Below, piece after piece: positions 22,896 through 30,749 of a DNA stretch of 58,047 bases; the stretch's first letter is position 1, and every line of letters begins with the position of its first letter. A program made the translations under genes and the position numbers. The notes under the pieces were generated by a model. It did not search any database. It had not been told where the DNA came from and saw only the letters and a program-made list of their open reading frames with translations. The DNA is from Mycobacterium alsense (GTDB lineage Bacteria; Actinomycetota; Actinomycetes; Mycobacteriales; Mycobacteriaceae): positions 1-58,047 of the forward strand of contig NZ_MVHD01000034.1 of NCBI RefSeq assembly GCF_002086635.1, written 5' to 3'.

Positions 22896-24244
22896 AGGCT
22901 CCACGCCATGCGGAACCGGTCGGCCAGTTGCTCCTTGTCCAGGTTGCCGTAGCGCTTTTGCTCCAGGCGGCGGACCGCGACCACCATGTCGACCACGGGG
23001 TCGCCCAGGATACGCCGCAGCAGCGCCGAACCGTCCAGTGCGGCAATGACTTCCGGTTGTGCCTCGGGCAGGCGCACGACGCCGGCATCGTCGCGGTCCG
23101 ACTCCGACAGGCGAGCCGGGTCGATCGTGATTTCCCGCGGCAGCGCCGCCTGGCGCTGGATCCCGTCGAGCGCCAGGCCGAGGATGGCCGCCGTGGCCAG
23201 GTAGGGGTTGGCCGACGGGTCGACGATCTTCACCTCGACGTTGCCCCCGTACGCGGCGCCGGGTCCGCCCCGGACGAATCGCACCGCCGCCTCCCGGTTC
23301 TCGGTGCCCCAGCAGGCGTAGGCACCGGCCCAGTTGCCGGGCCGCATCCGCAGGCCGGACACGATCGATCCGCACAGGATGCCCTGGGCCTCGGGCAGGC
23401 CCGCGACGACGCCCGCGACGGCGCTCTCCCCCGCCGCCGTCATGCCCGCCGGTCCGCTTCCGTCGGAGAACAGGGGGCCTTCGGCGGATTTCAGCGAGAA
23501 GTGTTGGTGCGCACCGGATCCGACGCTGTCCGCGAACGGGGCTGGCGACAGGCTGACGCGCAGCCCGTGGCGGCGCGCGGCCCGGCCGATGATCAGCCGG
23601 ATCAGCGCCAGGTGATCGGCGGCCGCCACCGGCGACGACGGCGACAGCGAGATCTCGAACTGGTTGGCGCCGTACTCGGGATGGAACTGCTCGATGCCGA
23701 CGCCGGCCGCCGTGGCCGCGGCGTTGACGTCGCGCACGAACGCCTCGTGTTCGAGCACGCCGGCGAGGCCGTACTGCGCCCACAGGGCGGAGGGCAGGCG
23801 GCCACCGTCGGGACCCACCAGCAGGAACTCGATTTCGTGGCCGATCGTCGCCTCGATGCCGGCGTCCCGCAGCGCGGCCTCGACGCGGTTCAGCGTCCCC
23901 CGGGCGCAGAGCGGGACCGGTGTGCCGTCCTGCTCGAAGAACGCGGCCGGCGCCCAGGCCAGCCCGTCGCCGACGATCCGCAGGGCGGCCAGGTCGATGC
24001 GCAGCCGCTGGTCGCCGACCACGCCGACGTCGTCGGTGAACGCGATGCCGGTCTGATCGATGGCGAAGGCGTGCCACGAGGGGCTGGCGCCCAGGCCCGG
24101 ATCGGCGAACGTGTTGGTCCGCCGGATGGGGACCGTCTTGGCCTGGGTGAGCCCGGCGGGGTTCACGACGGTGCCGATGACGGTGTCGACGCCTTCGGCC
24201 TCCAGCTGGGCGATCGCGGCGGCGGCAAGGGGGGTGGCTGCCAT
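22892..24244 (-). CDS. glnA3: Glutamine synthetase-like protein GlnA3
   Basis: The 450-residue product is a class-I-type glutamine synthetase fold enzyme. It shows a truncated beta-grasp N-domain, the E-x-E metal motif in ATIGHEIEFLLVGPDG near residue 131, FHPEYGANQFEIS near 187, GSGAHQHFSL near 244 and NREAAVRFV near 318. GlnA3 proteins of Actinobacteria lack the regulated biosynthetic role of GlnA1; the Streptomyces homologue is a gamma-glutamylpolyamine synthetase. Here ligation of glutamate to an amine is therefore likelier than ammonia assimilation. Same gene order as Rv1878-Rv1879, but two extra genes separate it from the efflux gene. Confidence 0.95.
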   Translation of the reverse strand: MAATPLAAAAIAQLEAEGVDTVIGTVVNPAGLTQAKTVPIRRTNTFADPGLGASPSWHAFAIDQTGIAFTDDVGVVGDQRLRIDLAALRIVGDGLAWAPAAFFEQDGTPVPLCARGTLNRVEAALRDAGIEATIGHEIEFLLVGPDGGRLPSALWAQYGLAGVLEHEAFVRDVNAAATAAGVGIEQFHPEYGANQFEISLSPSSPVAAADHLALIRLIIGRAARRHGLRVSLSPAPFADSVGSGAHQHFSLKSAEGPLFSDGSGPAGMTAAGESAVAGVVAGLPEAQGILCGSIVSGLRMRPGNWAGAYACWGTENREAAVRFVRGGPGAAYGGNVEVKIVDPSANPYLATAAILGLALDGIQRQAALPREITIDPARLSESDRDDAGVVRLPEAQPEVIAALDGSALLRRILGDPVVDMVVAVRRLEQKRYGNLDKEQLADRFRMAWSL

Positions 24245-24274
24245 GGCGCTAATTGTGCAGCGTCGGTGACCCGA

Positions 24275-25159
24275 TCAGTTCTGGCGGCCGACCAGCTCGG
24301 TGACGAACCGGTCGATGAAGCCGTCCAGGGGCGCCTTGCCCGCCGGCCGGATGACGAACTTCGTCAGCCCCGCGTCGATGTAGGCGTCGAGTTGCCGGTG
24401 CAGCCGATCCCAGCCGGCGGCGATCAACTCGGCGGGATCGACGCCCGGGCGACGGCGGCGAACCGCCGCGGCCACCTCGTCGGGCAGGTCGGTGCCGTCC
24501 AGCACGGCCAGCGAGATGCCGAAGTGGTCGGGCTCGATGCGCCGGCCGGCCCGCTCCGCGGCGCGTTCGATCGCCTCGCGCCCGGCGCGCGCCTCGTCCG
24601 GGGTCAAGAAGCTGCCCAGCCAGCCGTCGGCCAGCGCGCCGATGCGCCGAAACGCCGCGGGCGCCGAGCCGCCCAGCCAGATGTCCAGCGGGGGCACGGG
24701 CCGCGGGGCGACCCCGGCGCCGTTCACCGTGAAATACCGGCCGCGGTAGGTGGTGTCGTCGTCGACCAGCGCCGCGCGCAGCACCCGCAGGGACTCGTCG
24801 AACACCGCCGCCCGCTCCCCGTCGGGCACCACGAACACCTCGCGCTCGGCCGGAATCGCCGACCGCAGGCCGAAGACGGGCAGGACCCGCTTGGGCGCGA
24901 CGGCCGCCAGCGACGCCAACTGCTTGGCCACCAGCACCGGATGCCGCCCCGGCAGCACAGCCACCGAGGTACCCGCCTTCAACCGGGTCGTCCGGGCCAG
25001 CGTGTAGGCCATGCCGACGACGGGATCGACCGCCGGGGAGTAGACGAGCTCGGAGAACCACAGCGAGTCCACGCCGGAGCTCTCCAGGTGGTCGACGATG
25101 CCCGCGAGCTGGCCCGGGGCGGTGTCCGCGCCCAGCCCGACGCCGAAGCGAATCTTCAC
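24275..25159 (-). CDS. LLM-class F420-dependent oxidoreductase
   Basis: The 294-residue product begins VKIRFGVGLGADTAPGQLAG and shows the luciferase-like TIM-barrel pattern (SSGVDSLWFSELVY near residue 28, RTTRLKAGTSVAVLPGRHPV near 60, PPLDIWLGGSAPAAFRRIG near 155, GLTKFVIRP near 266). This subgroup uses coenzyme F420. The GTG at 25159 is chosen because GGAGGG lies 5 bases upstream and family alignment starts there. It is inserted, together with the AhpD-like gene, between counterparts of Rv1877 and Rv1878. The substrate is unknown. Confidence 0.92.
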   Translation of the reverse strand: MKIRFGVGLGADTAPGQLAGIVDHLESSGVDSLWFSELVYSPAVDPVVGMAYTLARTTRLKAGTSVAVLPGRHPVLVAKQLASLAAVAPKRVLPVFGLRSAIPAEREVFVVPDGERAAVFDESLRVLRAALVDDDTTYRGRYFTVNGAGVAPRPVPPLDIWLGGSAPAAFRRIGALADGWLGSFLTPDEARAGREAIERAAERAGRRIEPDHFGISLAVLDGTDLPDEVAAAVRRRRPGVDPAELIAAGWDRLHRQLDAYIDAGLTKFVIRPAGKAPLDGFIDRFVTELVGRQN

Positions 25160-25218
25160 TCGTGCCCTCCTGGCCCGCCCCGGCTGCACCGCTCGTGCCC
25201 GCATGGGGCCGCCGGCGG

Positions 25219-25713
25219 TCAGCCGCGGCTTGGCAGCGTCAGCTTGCAGGCCTGGCCGATGTCGAGGGTCCGCAGCATCCGCCCCATGCCGACCCACAGG
25301 GCGCACGACAGCGCGAGGTCTGCGAGCAGCTCCTCGGAGAAGTGCTCGCGGCAGCGGCTCCAGAAGTCCTCGTCGTCGCGCAATTTGGTGTGCTCGGTGC
25401 CGAACCGGTGCGCGAACTCCGCCGCCAGGCGCTCCTGTTCGCTGTATCCCGGCCAGGTGCGCCACTCCAGGGCGTGTTCGTAGAGCTCCTCGTCCACGCC
25501 GGCGGCGGGCCCGTCGGCGTCGCGGGTGTTCATGCACACGGTGCATTCGTTGTCGTGGGCGATGACGGCCCGGGCCAGCTCGCGGGTGCGCATGGGCAGC
25601 CGGTTCTTGGTGTAGACGGCCTGGCTGAAGTTGGCGATCGCGCCGCCGAGGTCGGGCGACTTGGCGGCCCAGCCGTAGACGTCGTCGTCAGCGAATGTTC
25701 CGATTCGGCTCAT
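25219..25713 (-). CDS. Carboxymuconolactone decarboxylase/AhpD-like protein
   Basis: The 164-residue protein matches the AhpD-like helical family: RELARAVIAHDNECTVCMNTR near residue 43 contains the C-x-x-C redox pair, followed by the helix EQERLAAEFAHRFGTEHTKL near 91. Proteins of this kind act as thiol-dependent peroxidases or have lost that activity. Its ATG at 25713 lies 26 bp inside the end of the efflux gene, so it is probably translated by coupling. It may protect the cell from oxidised substrates of the adjoining oxidoreductase, which is inference. Confidence 0.9.
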   Translation of the reverse strand: MSRIGTFADDDVYGWAAKSPDLGGAIANFSQAVYTKNRLPMRTRELARAVIAHDNECTVCMNTRDADGPAAGVDEELYEHALEWRTWPGYSEQERLAAEFAHRFGTEHTKLRDDEDFWSRCREHFSEELLADLALSCALWVGMGRMLRTLDIGQACKLTLPSRG

Positions 25714-27781
25714 GGCGTGATGGTACGCCCGCCGCAATGGCGGCGGGCGGCGCCTCGTCATGCCAGTCGCGTTGGGCCAGAACCCGATGCGCGACGCGAT
25801 CCAGGGCGGCCTGCACCTGGCCACGGTCCGGTCGGCCCTCGAAGCCCGGCGACCGGGCCAGCTTGTCCACCAGCCAGGCCACCAGCAGCGAGTGCACGTA
25901 CTCGACCTGCTGCGACCCCGCCGGCGTCAGCCACATCTCGTCGCCGTCGAAGTGCGCATAGCCGGCGGTGGCCAGCCGGGAGAAGGTGGGCTCCAGCACC
26001 TCGAACGGTATGCGCAGGTACTCGGCCATGTCGGTGAGCCGGGCCACCCCGTACATCTGCCGGTAGCGGTTGATCCGCAGGACGCCCCACAACCCGGCGA
26101 CGTCGAGGCGGCAGTCCGGTCGCATCGCGATGCTGCGCAGCCGCATGCCGGGGACGCCGCGCAGCACGCGCGCAACGGCGTTCTCCAGCAACACTTCCGA
26201 GCTGTCGGTGGTCGGCATCCCGAACCCGTCGCCGAGATCGACCGCGCTGCTGTGGATGTCGCGCAGCGGGACCTCGCGCAAAAACAGCGCCAACACGAAC
26301 CCGAGCAGGGCCACCGGCGCCGCCCAGAAGAAGACCTGCGCGAGCGAGTCGGCGTAGGCCGCCACGATCGGCGCGGCCACGTTGGCCGGCTGCCGATGCA
26401 GGGCGCCCGGTGAGCTGACGGCGGCCGGGGGCGCGCCGCTGGCCGCCAGCGCGGGACCCAGCCGGCCGTTGAGGAAGTTCACGAACAACGAGCCGAATAT
26501 CGCTGCGCCAAAGGAACTCCCGATGGTGCGAAAGAACGTGACCCCCGAGGTGGCCACGCCCAGGTCCTCGAAGTTCGACGTGTTCTGCACGATGAGGACC
26601 AGCACCTGCATGGACAGCCCGATCCCGCCGCCCAGAACGAGCAGGTAGACCGATTGCCACAGCGCCGACGTCGACGGGTCCATCCGCGACATCAGCAGGA
26701 AGGCAAGCGCCATCAGCGCCGTGCCGGCCACGGGAAAGATCTTGTAGCGGCCCGTGCGGCCGACGATGGTGCCGCTGCCCGTCGAGGTGATCAGCATCCC
26801 GACCACCATCGGCAACGTGCGCAGGCCCGAGGTGGTCGCGGAGACGCCGTCGACGTACTGCATGTACGTCGGCAGGAACGTCATCGCGCCCAGCATCGCG
26901 AAACCCACGACGAAGGACAGCACGCAGCACACGGTGAACACCGGGTCGCCGAACAACCGGACGGGCAGGATCGGCTCCGCCGCACGGCTTTCCACCCACA
27001 CGAACGCGACCAGCGCGACCACGGCGCCGACGAACAACCCGACGATCGTCGCCGACCCCCACGAGTACAGGGTGCCGCCCCAGCTGGTGGCCAGCGTCAG
27101 TGCCGCGGCGCCGGCGCCGACGAACGCGATGCCGGCGTAGTCGATGACGGGCTTGCTCGACGAGGTCAGCGCCGGGATCGCCGCGGCCGCAACGACAATG
27201 ACGGCGATCGAGATCGGCACGTTGACCCAGAACGCCCACCGCCAGGTCAGGTAATCGGTGAAGTAGCCGCCCAACAGCGGGCCGATGACCGTCGTGACAC
27301 CGAAGACCGCGCCCAGCATGCCCTGGTAGCGGCCCCGCTCCCGCAGCGGGACGACCTCGCCGATGAGCGCGCTGGCGGTCACGGTGATGCCGCCTCCCCC
27401 GATCCCCTGCAGCGCCCTTGCCGCGACCAGCATGGCCATCGACTGCGCCAGCCCGCACAGCACGGATCCCACGACGAAGAAGACCACCGCGGCCTGGAAT
27501 ACGCGCTTGCGGCCGAACAGATCTCCGAGCTTGCCGACCAGCGCCGTGACGACCGTCGACGCCAGCAGGTAGCTGGTGACGACCCAGGATTGGTGCCCGG
27601 CGTCGCCCAGGTTGGCGACGATGGTCGGCAGCGCGGTCGCGACGATGGTCTGGTCCAGCGCGGCCAGCAGCATGCCGAGCACGACGGCGACGAAGATCAG
27701 GTTCCGCCGTTGCGGGCTGATCCGCGCGTTGCCCGGCGCGGCGGCCGGCCGGGGCTGGGTCGCGGTTTTCGGGCTCGTCAT
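25688..27781 (-). CDS. DHA2-type MFS drug transporter with C-terminal extension (Rv1877-like)
   Basis: The 697-residue transporter has 14 membrane helices of the EmrB/QacA kind, including the antiporter motif region VVTALVGKLGDLFGRKRVFQ near residue 80 and the motif-C area MLGAVFGVTTVIGPLLGGYF near 155. After about residue 530 comes a cytosolic part of about 165 residues with a winged-helix-like look (TDMAEYLRIPFEVLEPTFSR followed by LATAGYAHFDGDEMWLT), which is unusual in the family but present in M. tuberculosis Rv1877. It probably exports drugs or lipophilic metabolites by proton exchange. It is the first gene of the minus-strand run down to the DUF4185 region. Confidence 0.95.
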   Translation of the reverse strand: MTSPKTATQPRPAAAPGNARISPQRRNLIFVAVVLGMLLAALDQTIVATALPTIVANLGDAGHQSWVVTSYLLASTVVTALVGKLGDLFGRKRVFQAAVVFFVVGSVLCGLAQSMAMLVAARALQGIGGGGITVTASALIGEVVPLRERGRYQGMLGAVFGVTTVIGPLLGGYFTDYLTWRWAFWVNVPISIAVIVVAAAAIPALTSSSKPVIDYAGIAFVGAGAAALTLATSWGGTLYSWGSATIVGLFVGAVVALVAFVWVESRAAEPILPVRLFGDPVFTVCCVLSFVVGFAMLGAMTFLPTYMQYVDGVSATTSGLRTLPMVVGMLITSTGSGTIVGRTGRYKIFPVAGTALMALAFLLMSRMDPSTSALWQSVYLLVLGGGIGLSMQVLVLIVQNTSNFEDLGVATSGVTFFRTIGSSFGAAIFGSLFVNFLNGRLGPALAASGAPPAAVSSPGALHRQPANVAAPIVAAYADSLAQVFFWAAPVALLGFVLALFLREVPLRDIHSSAVDLGDGFGMPTTDSSEVLLENAVARVLRGVPGMRLRSIAMRPDCRLDVAGLWGVLRINRYRQMYGVARLTDMAEYLRIPFEVLEPTFSRLATAGYAHFDGDEMWLTPAGSQQVEYVHSLLVAWLVDKLARSPGFEGRPDRGQVQAALDRVAHRVLAQRDWHDEAPPAAIAAGVPSRHEPNRNIR

Positions 27782-27855
27782 GCCTGCCTTCCGTGGGCGC
27801 GTCGATCCTTACGGGTGCCCAGCGTCAGGCGGCGGCAATCAGTGGCCCCGGCGCG

Positions 27856-28335
27856 TCAGCTCGGGGGCCGCGAGACGCACTGGGCCGAGTACAGCTCCTC
27901 GCCCAGTTTCTCCATCAGCTCCAGCTGCGTCTCGAGGTAGTCGATGTGCTTTTCCTCGTCGGACACGATCTTCTCCAGCAGGATGGCGCTGGTGCTGTCC
28001 TGCTTCTCCCGGCACATGATGATGCCGGGCTTGAGCCGGTCCATCACCTCGTACTCGATGGCCAGGTCGGCCTCGAACTGCTCGCGCAGCGTCTGCCCGA
28101 TCCGCAGCGAGAAGAGGCGCTGGTAGTTCGGCAGCCCGTCGAGCAACAGGATGCGGTCGGTGAGCTCCTCGGCGTGTCGCATTTCGTCGAACGACTCCGC
28201 GCGCGTGTGCTCGGCCAGTTCGGTGAAGCCCCAGTTCTCCTGCATCTTGCCGTGCAGGAAATACTGGTTGATCGCGGTGAGCTCACTGGTCAGTTGCTCG
28301 TTGAGCAGGCGCAAAACGTCCGGATCACCTTGCAT
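27856..28335 (-). CDS. bfrA: Bacterioferritin BfrA
   Basis: The 159-residue subunit has all ferroxidase ligands at their known places (Glu18, Glu51, His54, and the E-x-x-H pair of EEKHIDYLE near 127-130) and Met52 for haem. It assembles as a 24-subunit haem-containing iron store. The start MQGDPDVLRLLNEQL at 28335 fits the family exactly; the longer frame to 28467 would translate the leader. Two strong IdeR boxes lie 180-225 bp upstream, consistent with the known iron-dependent activation of bfrA by IdeR in M. tuberculosis. The divergent bfd gene suggests joint storage and release of iron. Confidence 0.97.
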   Translation of the reverse strand: MQGDPDVLRLLNEQLTSELTAINQYFLHGKMQENWGFTELAEHTRAESFDEMRHAEELTDRILLLDGLPNYQRLFSLRIGQTLREQFEADLAIEYEVMDRLKPGIIMCREKQDSTSAILLEKIVSDEEKHIDYLETQLELMEKLGEELYSAQCVSRPPS

Positions 28336-28484
28336 GATCACTCCTACGGTGTGAGGCTCGGCTGGGACCCGGACCGCACCGGAGGTGGCTGGGCTGGAGC
28401 GCACGGCGCCGGGGCGTTCGGGGTTACGACCAGCACTTTGCCACGCGAATTTCGAATCTTCCAGCAAGGTTTGGCTTTGCTCAC

Positions 28485-28503
28485 TGAGGTTAGGAATGAC
28501 TTA
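28485..28503. promoter_or_regulatory. Degenerate third IdeR-like box
   Basis: TGAGGTTAGGAATGACTTA keeps the left half of the IdeR consensus (AGGTTAGG) but has a poor right half, about 12 of 19 positions. It lies on the bfrA side of the two strong boxes. Whether it binds IdeR is uncertain. Confidence 0.35.
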
Positions 28504-28515
28504 CGTCACGGTTTG

Positions 28516-28534
28516 TTAGGTTAGACTCCGCTAA
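28516..28534. promoter_or_regulatory. IdeR (iron) box 1
   Basis: TTAGGTTAGACTCCGCTAA matches the mycobacterial IdeR consensus TTAGGTTAGGCTAACCTAA strongly in its left half and at its right end. It lies between the divergent bfrA and bfd genes and repeats 24 bp further on. Confidence 0.85.
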
Positions 28535-28539
28535 GGAAG

Positions 28540-28558
28540 TTAGGTTAGACTCCACTAA
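28540..28558. promoter_or_regulatory. IdeR (iron) box 2
   Basis: TTAGGTTAGACTCCACTAA equals box 1 except for one base and is offset by 24 bp, slightly over two helical turns. It ends 39 bp before the bfd start codon, so IdeR bound here would act near that promoter as well. Confidence 0.85.
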
Positions 28559-28597
28559 TATGCGGTGGTTTCGCTCGGCTCGTGCGGGGGTGCGCTG

Positions 28598-28783
28598 ATG
28601 TACGTATGCCTCTGTGTCGGGGCCACCAATCAGACCGTGTGCGACGCCGTCGCGCGGGGCGCATCGACGTCCAAGGAGATCGCCGAGGCCTGCGGGGCCG
28701 GTGGCGACTGCGGGCGCTGCCGGCGCACGCTGCGCGCGATCCTCGCCGCGGAGCGCGTGCGCGAGCCCGCCCCGTCGCGCTAG
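28598..28783 (+). CDS. bfd: Bacterioferritin-associated ferredoxin (Bfd)
   Basis: The 61-residue protein MYVCLCVGATNQTVCDAVAR continues to GAGGDCGRCRRTLRAIL. It carries the Bfd-type [2Fe-2S] ligand pattern C4-x-C6 ... C38-x-x-C41 in the family's helix-turn-helix fold. Bfd docks on bacterioferritin and passes electrons to its haem so that stored Fe3+ is released as Fe2+. It diverges from bfrA across the tandem IdeR boxes, a sensible layout for opposite iron responses. The ATG at 28598 is preceded by GGGGG about 8 bases upstream; an earlier in-frame start at 28565 lies close to the boxes. Confidence 0.9.
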   Translation: MYVCLCVGATNQTVCDAVARGASTSKEIAEACGAGGDCGRCRRTLRAILAAERVREPAPSR

Positions 28784-28789
28784 AGGCCG

Positions 28790-29539
28790 TCAGCGCTTGT
28801 TGAAGTCCGCCAGGGCCGCGGCGTTCGCCTGGGCGCCCATCAGTTCGGCGAAGTGAGCGTTCTCCCGCGCGGTCGCGGCGGCGATCTCGGGGCGGACCGG
28901 TTCCATCATCGTGTGTTTGACGGCCATCAGGCTCGAGATCGGGCGTGCGGCAAGCACTTCGGCGTGCCGGCGGGCCTCCGGCAGCAGCTCGTCGGGACCG
29001 CACACCCGCCATACCAGGCCCATCCGCAGCGCCTCGTCGGCGTCCACCCATTCCGAGGACATCAACAGCCAGGCGGCGTTTTGCCGGCCCACCAGCTGCG
29101 GCAGCAGGTACGACGACGCGGCTTCGGGGGCGACGCCCAGGCTGGTGAACGGGCACTTCAGGCGGGCCGTCGACGACATGAATGCCAGGTCGGCATAGCC
29201 CAGGATGGTGGCGCCGATCCCCACGCCCACGCCGTTGACCGCGCAGATCAGGGGCTTGGGGAACGCGCTGAGCGCAGCGATCAGGCCGGTGAAGCCGTGC
29301 TTGCCGGGGGTGAAGTTCGGGTCGGTGATGCGCGCCTGCATCTCGGCGAGGTCGGTGCCCGCGCTGAACCCGCGGCCCGCGCCGGTCAGCAGGACGACGG
29401 CCACCTCGGGATCGTCGGCGGCCGCCAGCAGCGCTTCGGCGGTGGCGTCGTAGAGGGCCTCGTTGAACGCGTTGAGGGCCTCGGGCCGCTTGAGCGTGAG
29501 GGTGCGCACCCGCTTTTCGTCGTCGATCTGCAGCGTCAC
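28790..29539 (-). CDS. Enoyl-CoA hydratase/isomerase-family protein
   Basis: The 249-residue crotonase-fold protein has the two oxyanion-hole segments AGRGFSAGTDLAEMQ near residue 52 and ICAVNGVGVGIGATILGYAD near 97. It hydrates or isomerises a CoA-linked enoyl group. The position usually holding the second catalytic Glu is not obvious (VAPEAASSY near 136 contains one), so the precise reaction is open. The start is GTG at 29539. It lies tail to tail with bfd, 6 bp apart, and is not clearly in an operon with the genes upstream. Confidence 0.92.
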   Translation of the reverse strand: MTLQIDDEKRVRTLTLKRPEALNAFNEALYDATAEALLAAADDPEVAVVLLTGAGRGFSAGTDLAEMQARITDPNFTPGKHGFTGLIAALSAFPKPLICAVNGVGVGIGATILGYADLAFMSSTARLKCPFTSLGVAPEAASSYLLPQLVGRQNAAWLLMSSEWVDADEALRMGLVWRVCGPDELLPEARRHAEVLAARPISSLMAVKHTMMEPVRPEIAAATARENAHFAELMGAQANAAALADFNKR

Positions 29540-29563
29540 GGGTGCAGCGTAGACGGCAGCGGC

Positions 29564-30007
29564 TCAGCCGTTGCTGTAGACCCGGGTCGGGGCGATGAGC
29601 ACCACCGCGCGCCGCTCGGCGGCCATCACCCGGTCGTACTCGTCCCAGTCGTCGTGGGTGCCGCCCGCGGCGGTGAAGACCTCGCGCAGCAGCAGCCGCA
29701 GCTGGTCGGCGTCGTTCAGCCAGGGCCGCGGGTCGTCGGGGCCAGCCAGTTCGGCGCGGCCCTCGACGGTGGCCCACTGCCAGCCGTCGCGGAACGTGAC
29801 GGCCAGCTGCGGCCGCTCGCGCAGGTTGGCCAGCTTGACCTTGCCGTAGGTGGTGAAGCCCAGGGCCGGTTCCCCGGTCGCGGGGTGCGGCAGCCGTCCG
29901 ACGTTGACCAGCGACGCCTGCACCGTGCCGTCGGCGCGCACGGTGGACACCACGGCCAGGCCGTTGTCCGCGGCGGCCAGCGCCACCGCCTCGTCCAGTG
30001 TGGTCAT
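29564..30007 (-). CDS. PPOX-class F420-dependent protein (Rv1875-like)
   Basis: The 147-residue product has the split-barrel flavin/F420-binding fold: NGLAVVSTVRADGTVQASLV near residue 15, TTYGKVKLANLRERPQLAVTF near 52 and WATVEGRAEL near 78. Its length equals Rv1875. Such proteins reduce small substrates with F420H2 or simply bind F420. The ATG at 30007 overlaps the stop of the Rv1874-like gene by 4 bases (ATGA), so both are translated together. The reading frame continues far upstream by chance but has no family match there. Confidence 0.9.
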   Translation of the reverse strand: MTTLDEAVALAAADNGLAVVSTVRADGTVQASLVNVGRLPHPATGEPALGFTTYGKVKLANLRERPQLAVTFRDGWQWATVEGRAELAGPDDPRPWLNDADQLRLLLREVFTAAGGTHDDWDEYDRVMAAERRAVVLIAPTRVYSNG

Positions 30008-30714
30008 GCGGACCCTCCGTCCCGAAACGGTGTCTTGATGACGTAGCGGCTGGTCGGCACCGTGTCGATGTTCTCGTTGGCGCCGAATGCCGTTGTGCTG
30101 GCGACCATCCGGCCGATCCGGTGCTGCAGGTCGTCGTCGTCGGCGGCGCCGAAGAACGCCTTCAGGTCGGTGATGGCCTCCGCGGGGAACAACTCCTCTA
30201 CGATGCCGGCGATTCCCGGTGCGTCCTCGGTGAGGTGGCGCACCACGAAGTTCTGGGTGTAGCCGAACGTCGACTGCGTCTCGATGGCCACCGAGGTGTG
30301 GTTGAGCTGCCAGCGGGTCAGCCAGGTCGCCTGGCCCATGCCCTCGGGCCGGCGCAGCAACGCGATGTTGGCCAGACCCGTTGTGCGACAACCGAGTTGG
30401 GGCGGTGCGGCGAGCGGTACCGACTCGGTCACCAGGTAGGCGGCGAGCCGTTCGCATTCGGCCGCCAGCAGCGCCAGCGCTTTCGCCGCCTGCTCGCCGT
30501 AGCACTGCTGGGTCCACAGGCTCACCACCGCGGCGACCGGCGGGTCCAGCGTCGTCAGCGTCATCAGCGAGTGGCGCACCGCGTCGTCGCGGACATTGAT
30601 AGAGAGGCCCGATAGACCTAGATCCAGCAGCGCGTCGGCGACCGGCCCGCGCTGCCGCGCACACCAGTCGTCGTTCGAGTCGGCACGCATCAGCACGGCG
30701 ATCACCTTTTCCAT
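30004..30714 (-). CDS. Conserved protein of unknown function (Rv1874-like)
   Basis: The 236-residue product starts MEKVIAVLMRADSNDDWCAR and matches Rv1874 by position and approximate length. Strand-helix alternation (VIAVLMRA, GLSINV, VAAVVSLWTQQC) and a second similar half beginning near residue 115 suggest a duplicated ferredoxin-like (EthD or dimeric alpha-beta-barrel) fold. This is inference from pattern. It is translationally coupled to the F420-type gene, so it may work with it. Confidence 0.78.
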   Translation of the reverse strand: MEKVIAVLMRADSNDDWCARQRGPVADALLDLGLSGLSINVRDDAVRHSLMTLTTLDPPVAAVVSLWTQQCYGEQAAKALALLAAECERLAAYLVTESVPLAAPPQLGCRTTGLANIALLRRPEGMGQATWLTRWQLNHTSVAIETQSTFGYTQNFVVRHLTEDAPGIAGIVEELFPAEAITDLKAFFGAADDDDLQHRIGRMVASTTAFGANENIDTVPTSRYVIKTPFRDGGSA

Positions 30715-30749
30715 AGGCCGAACCTACCGCCGGCGCATGGCTGTTTGAG

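Noticed and set aside
21765..24077. A 770-codon frame seeming to fuse a GlnA3-overlapping part with the amidohydrolase
   Set aside because: Its first half is an out-of-frame reading of glnA3 (Arg-rich, no domain). The real amidohydrolase starts at GTG 22895.
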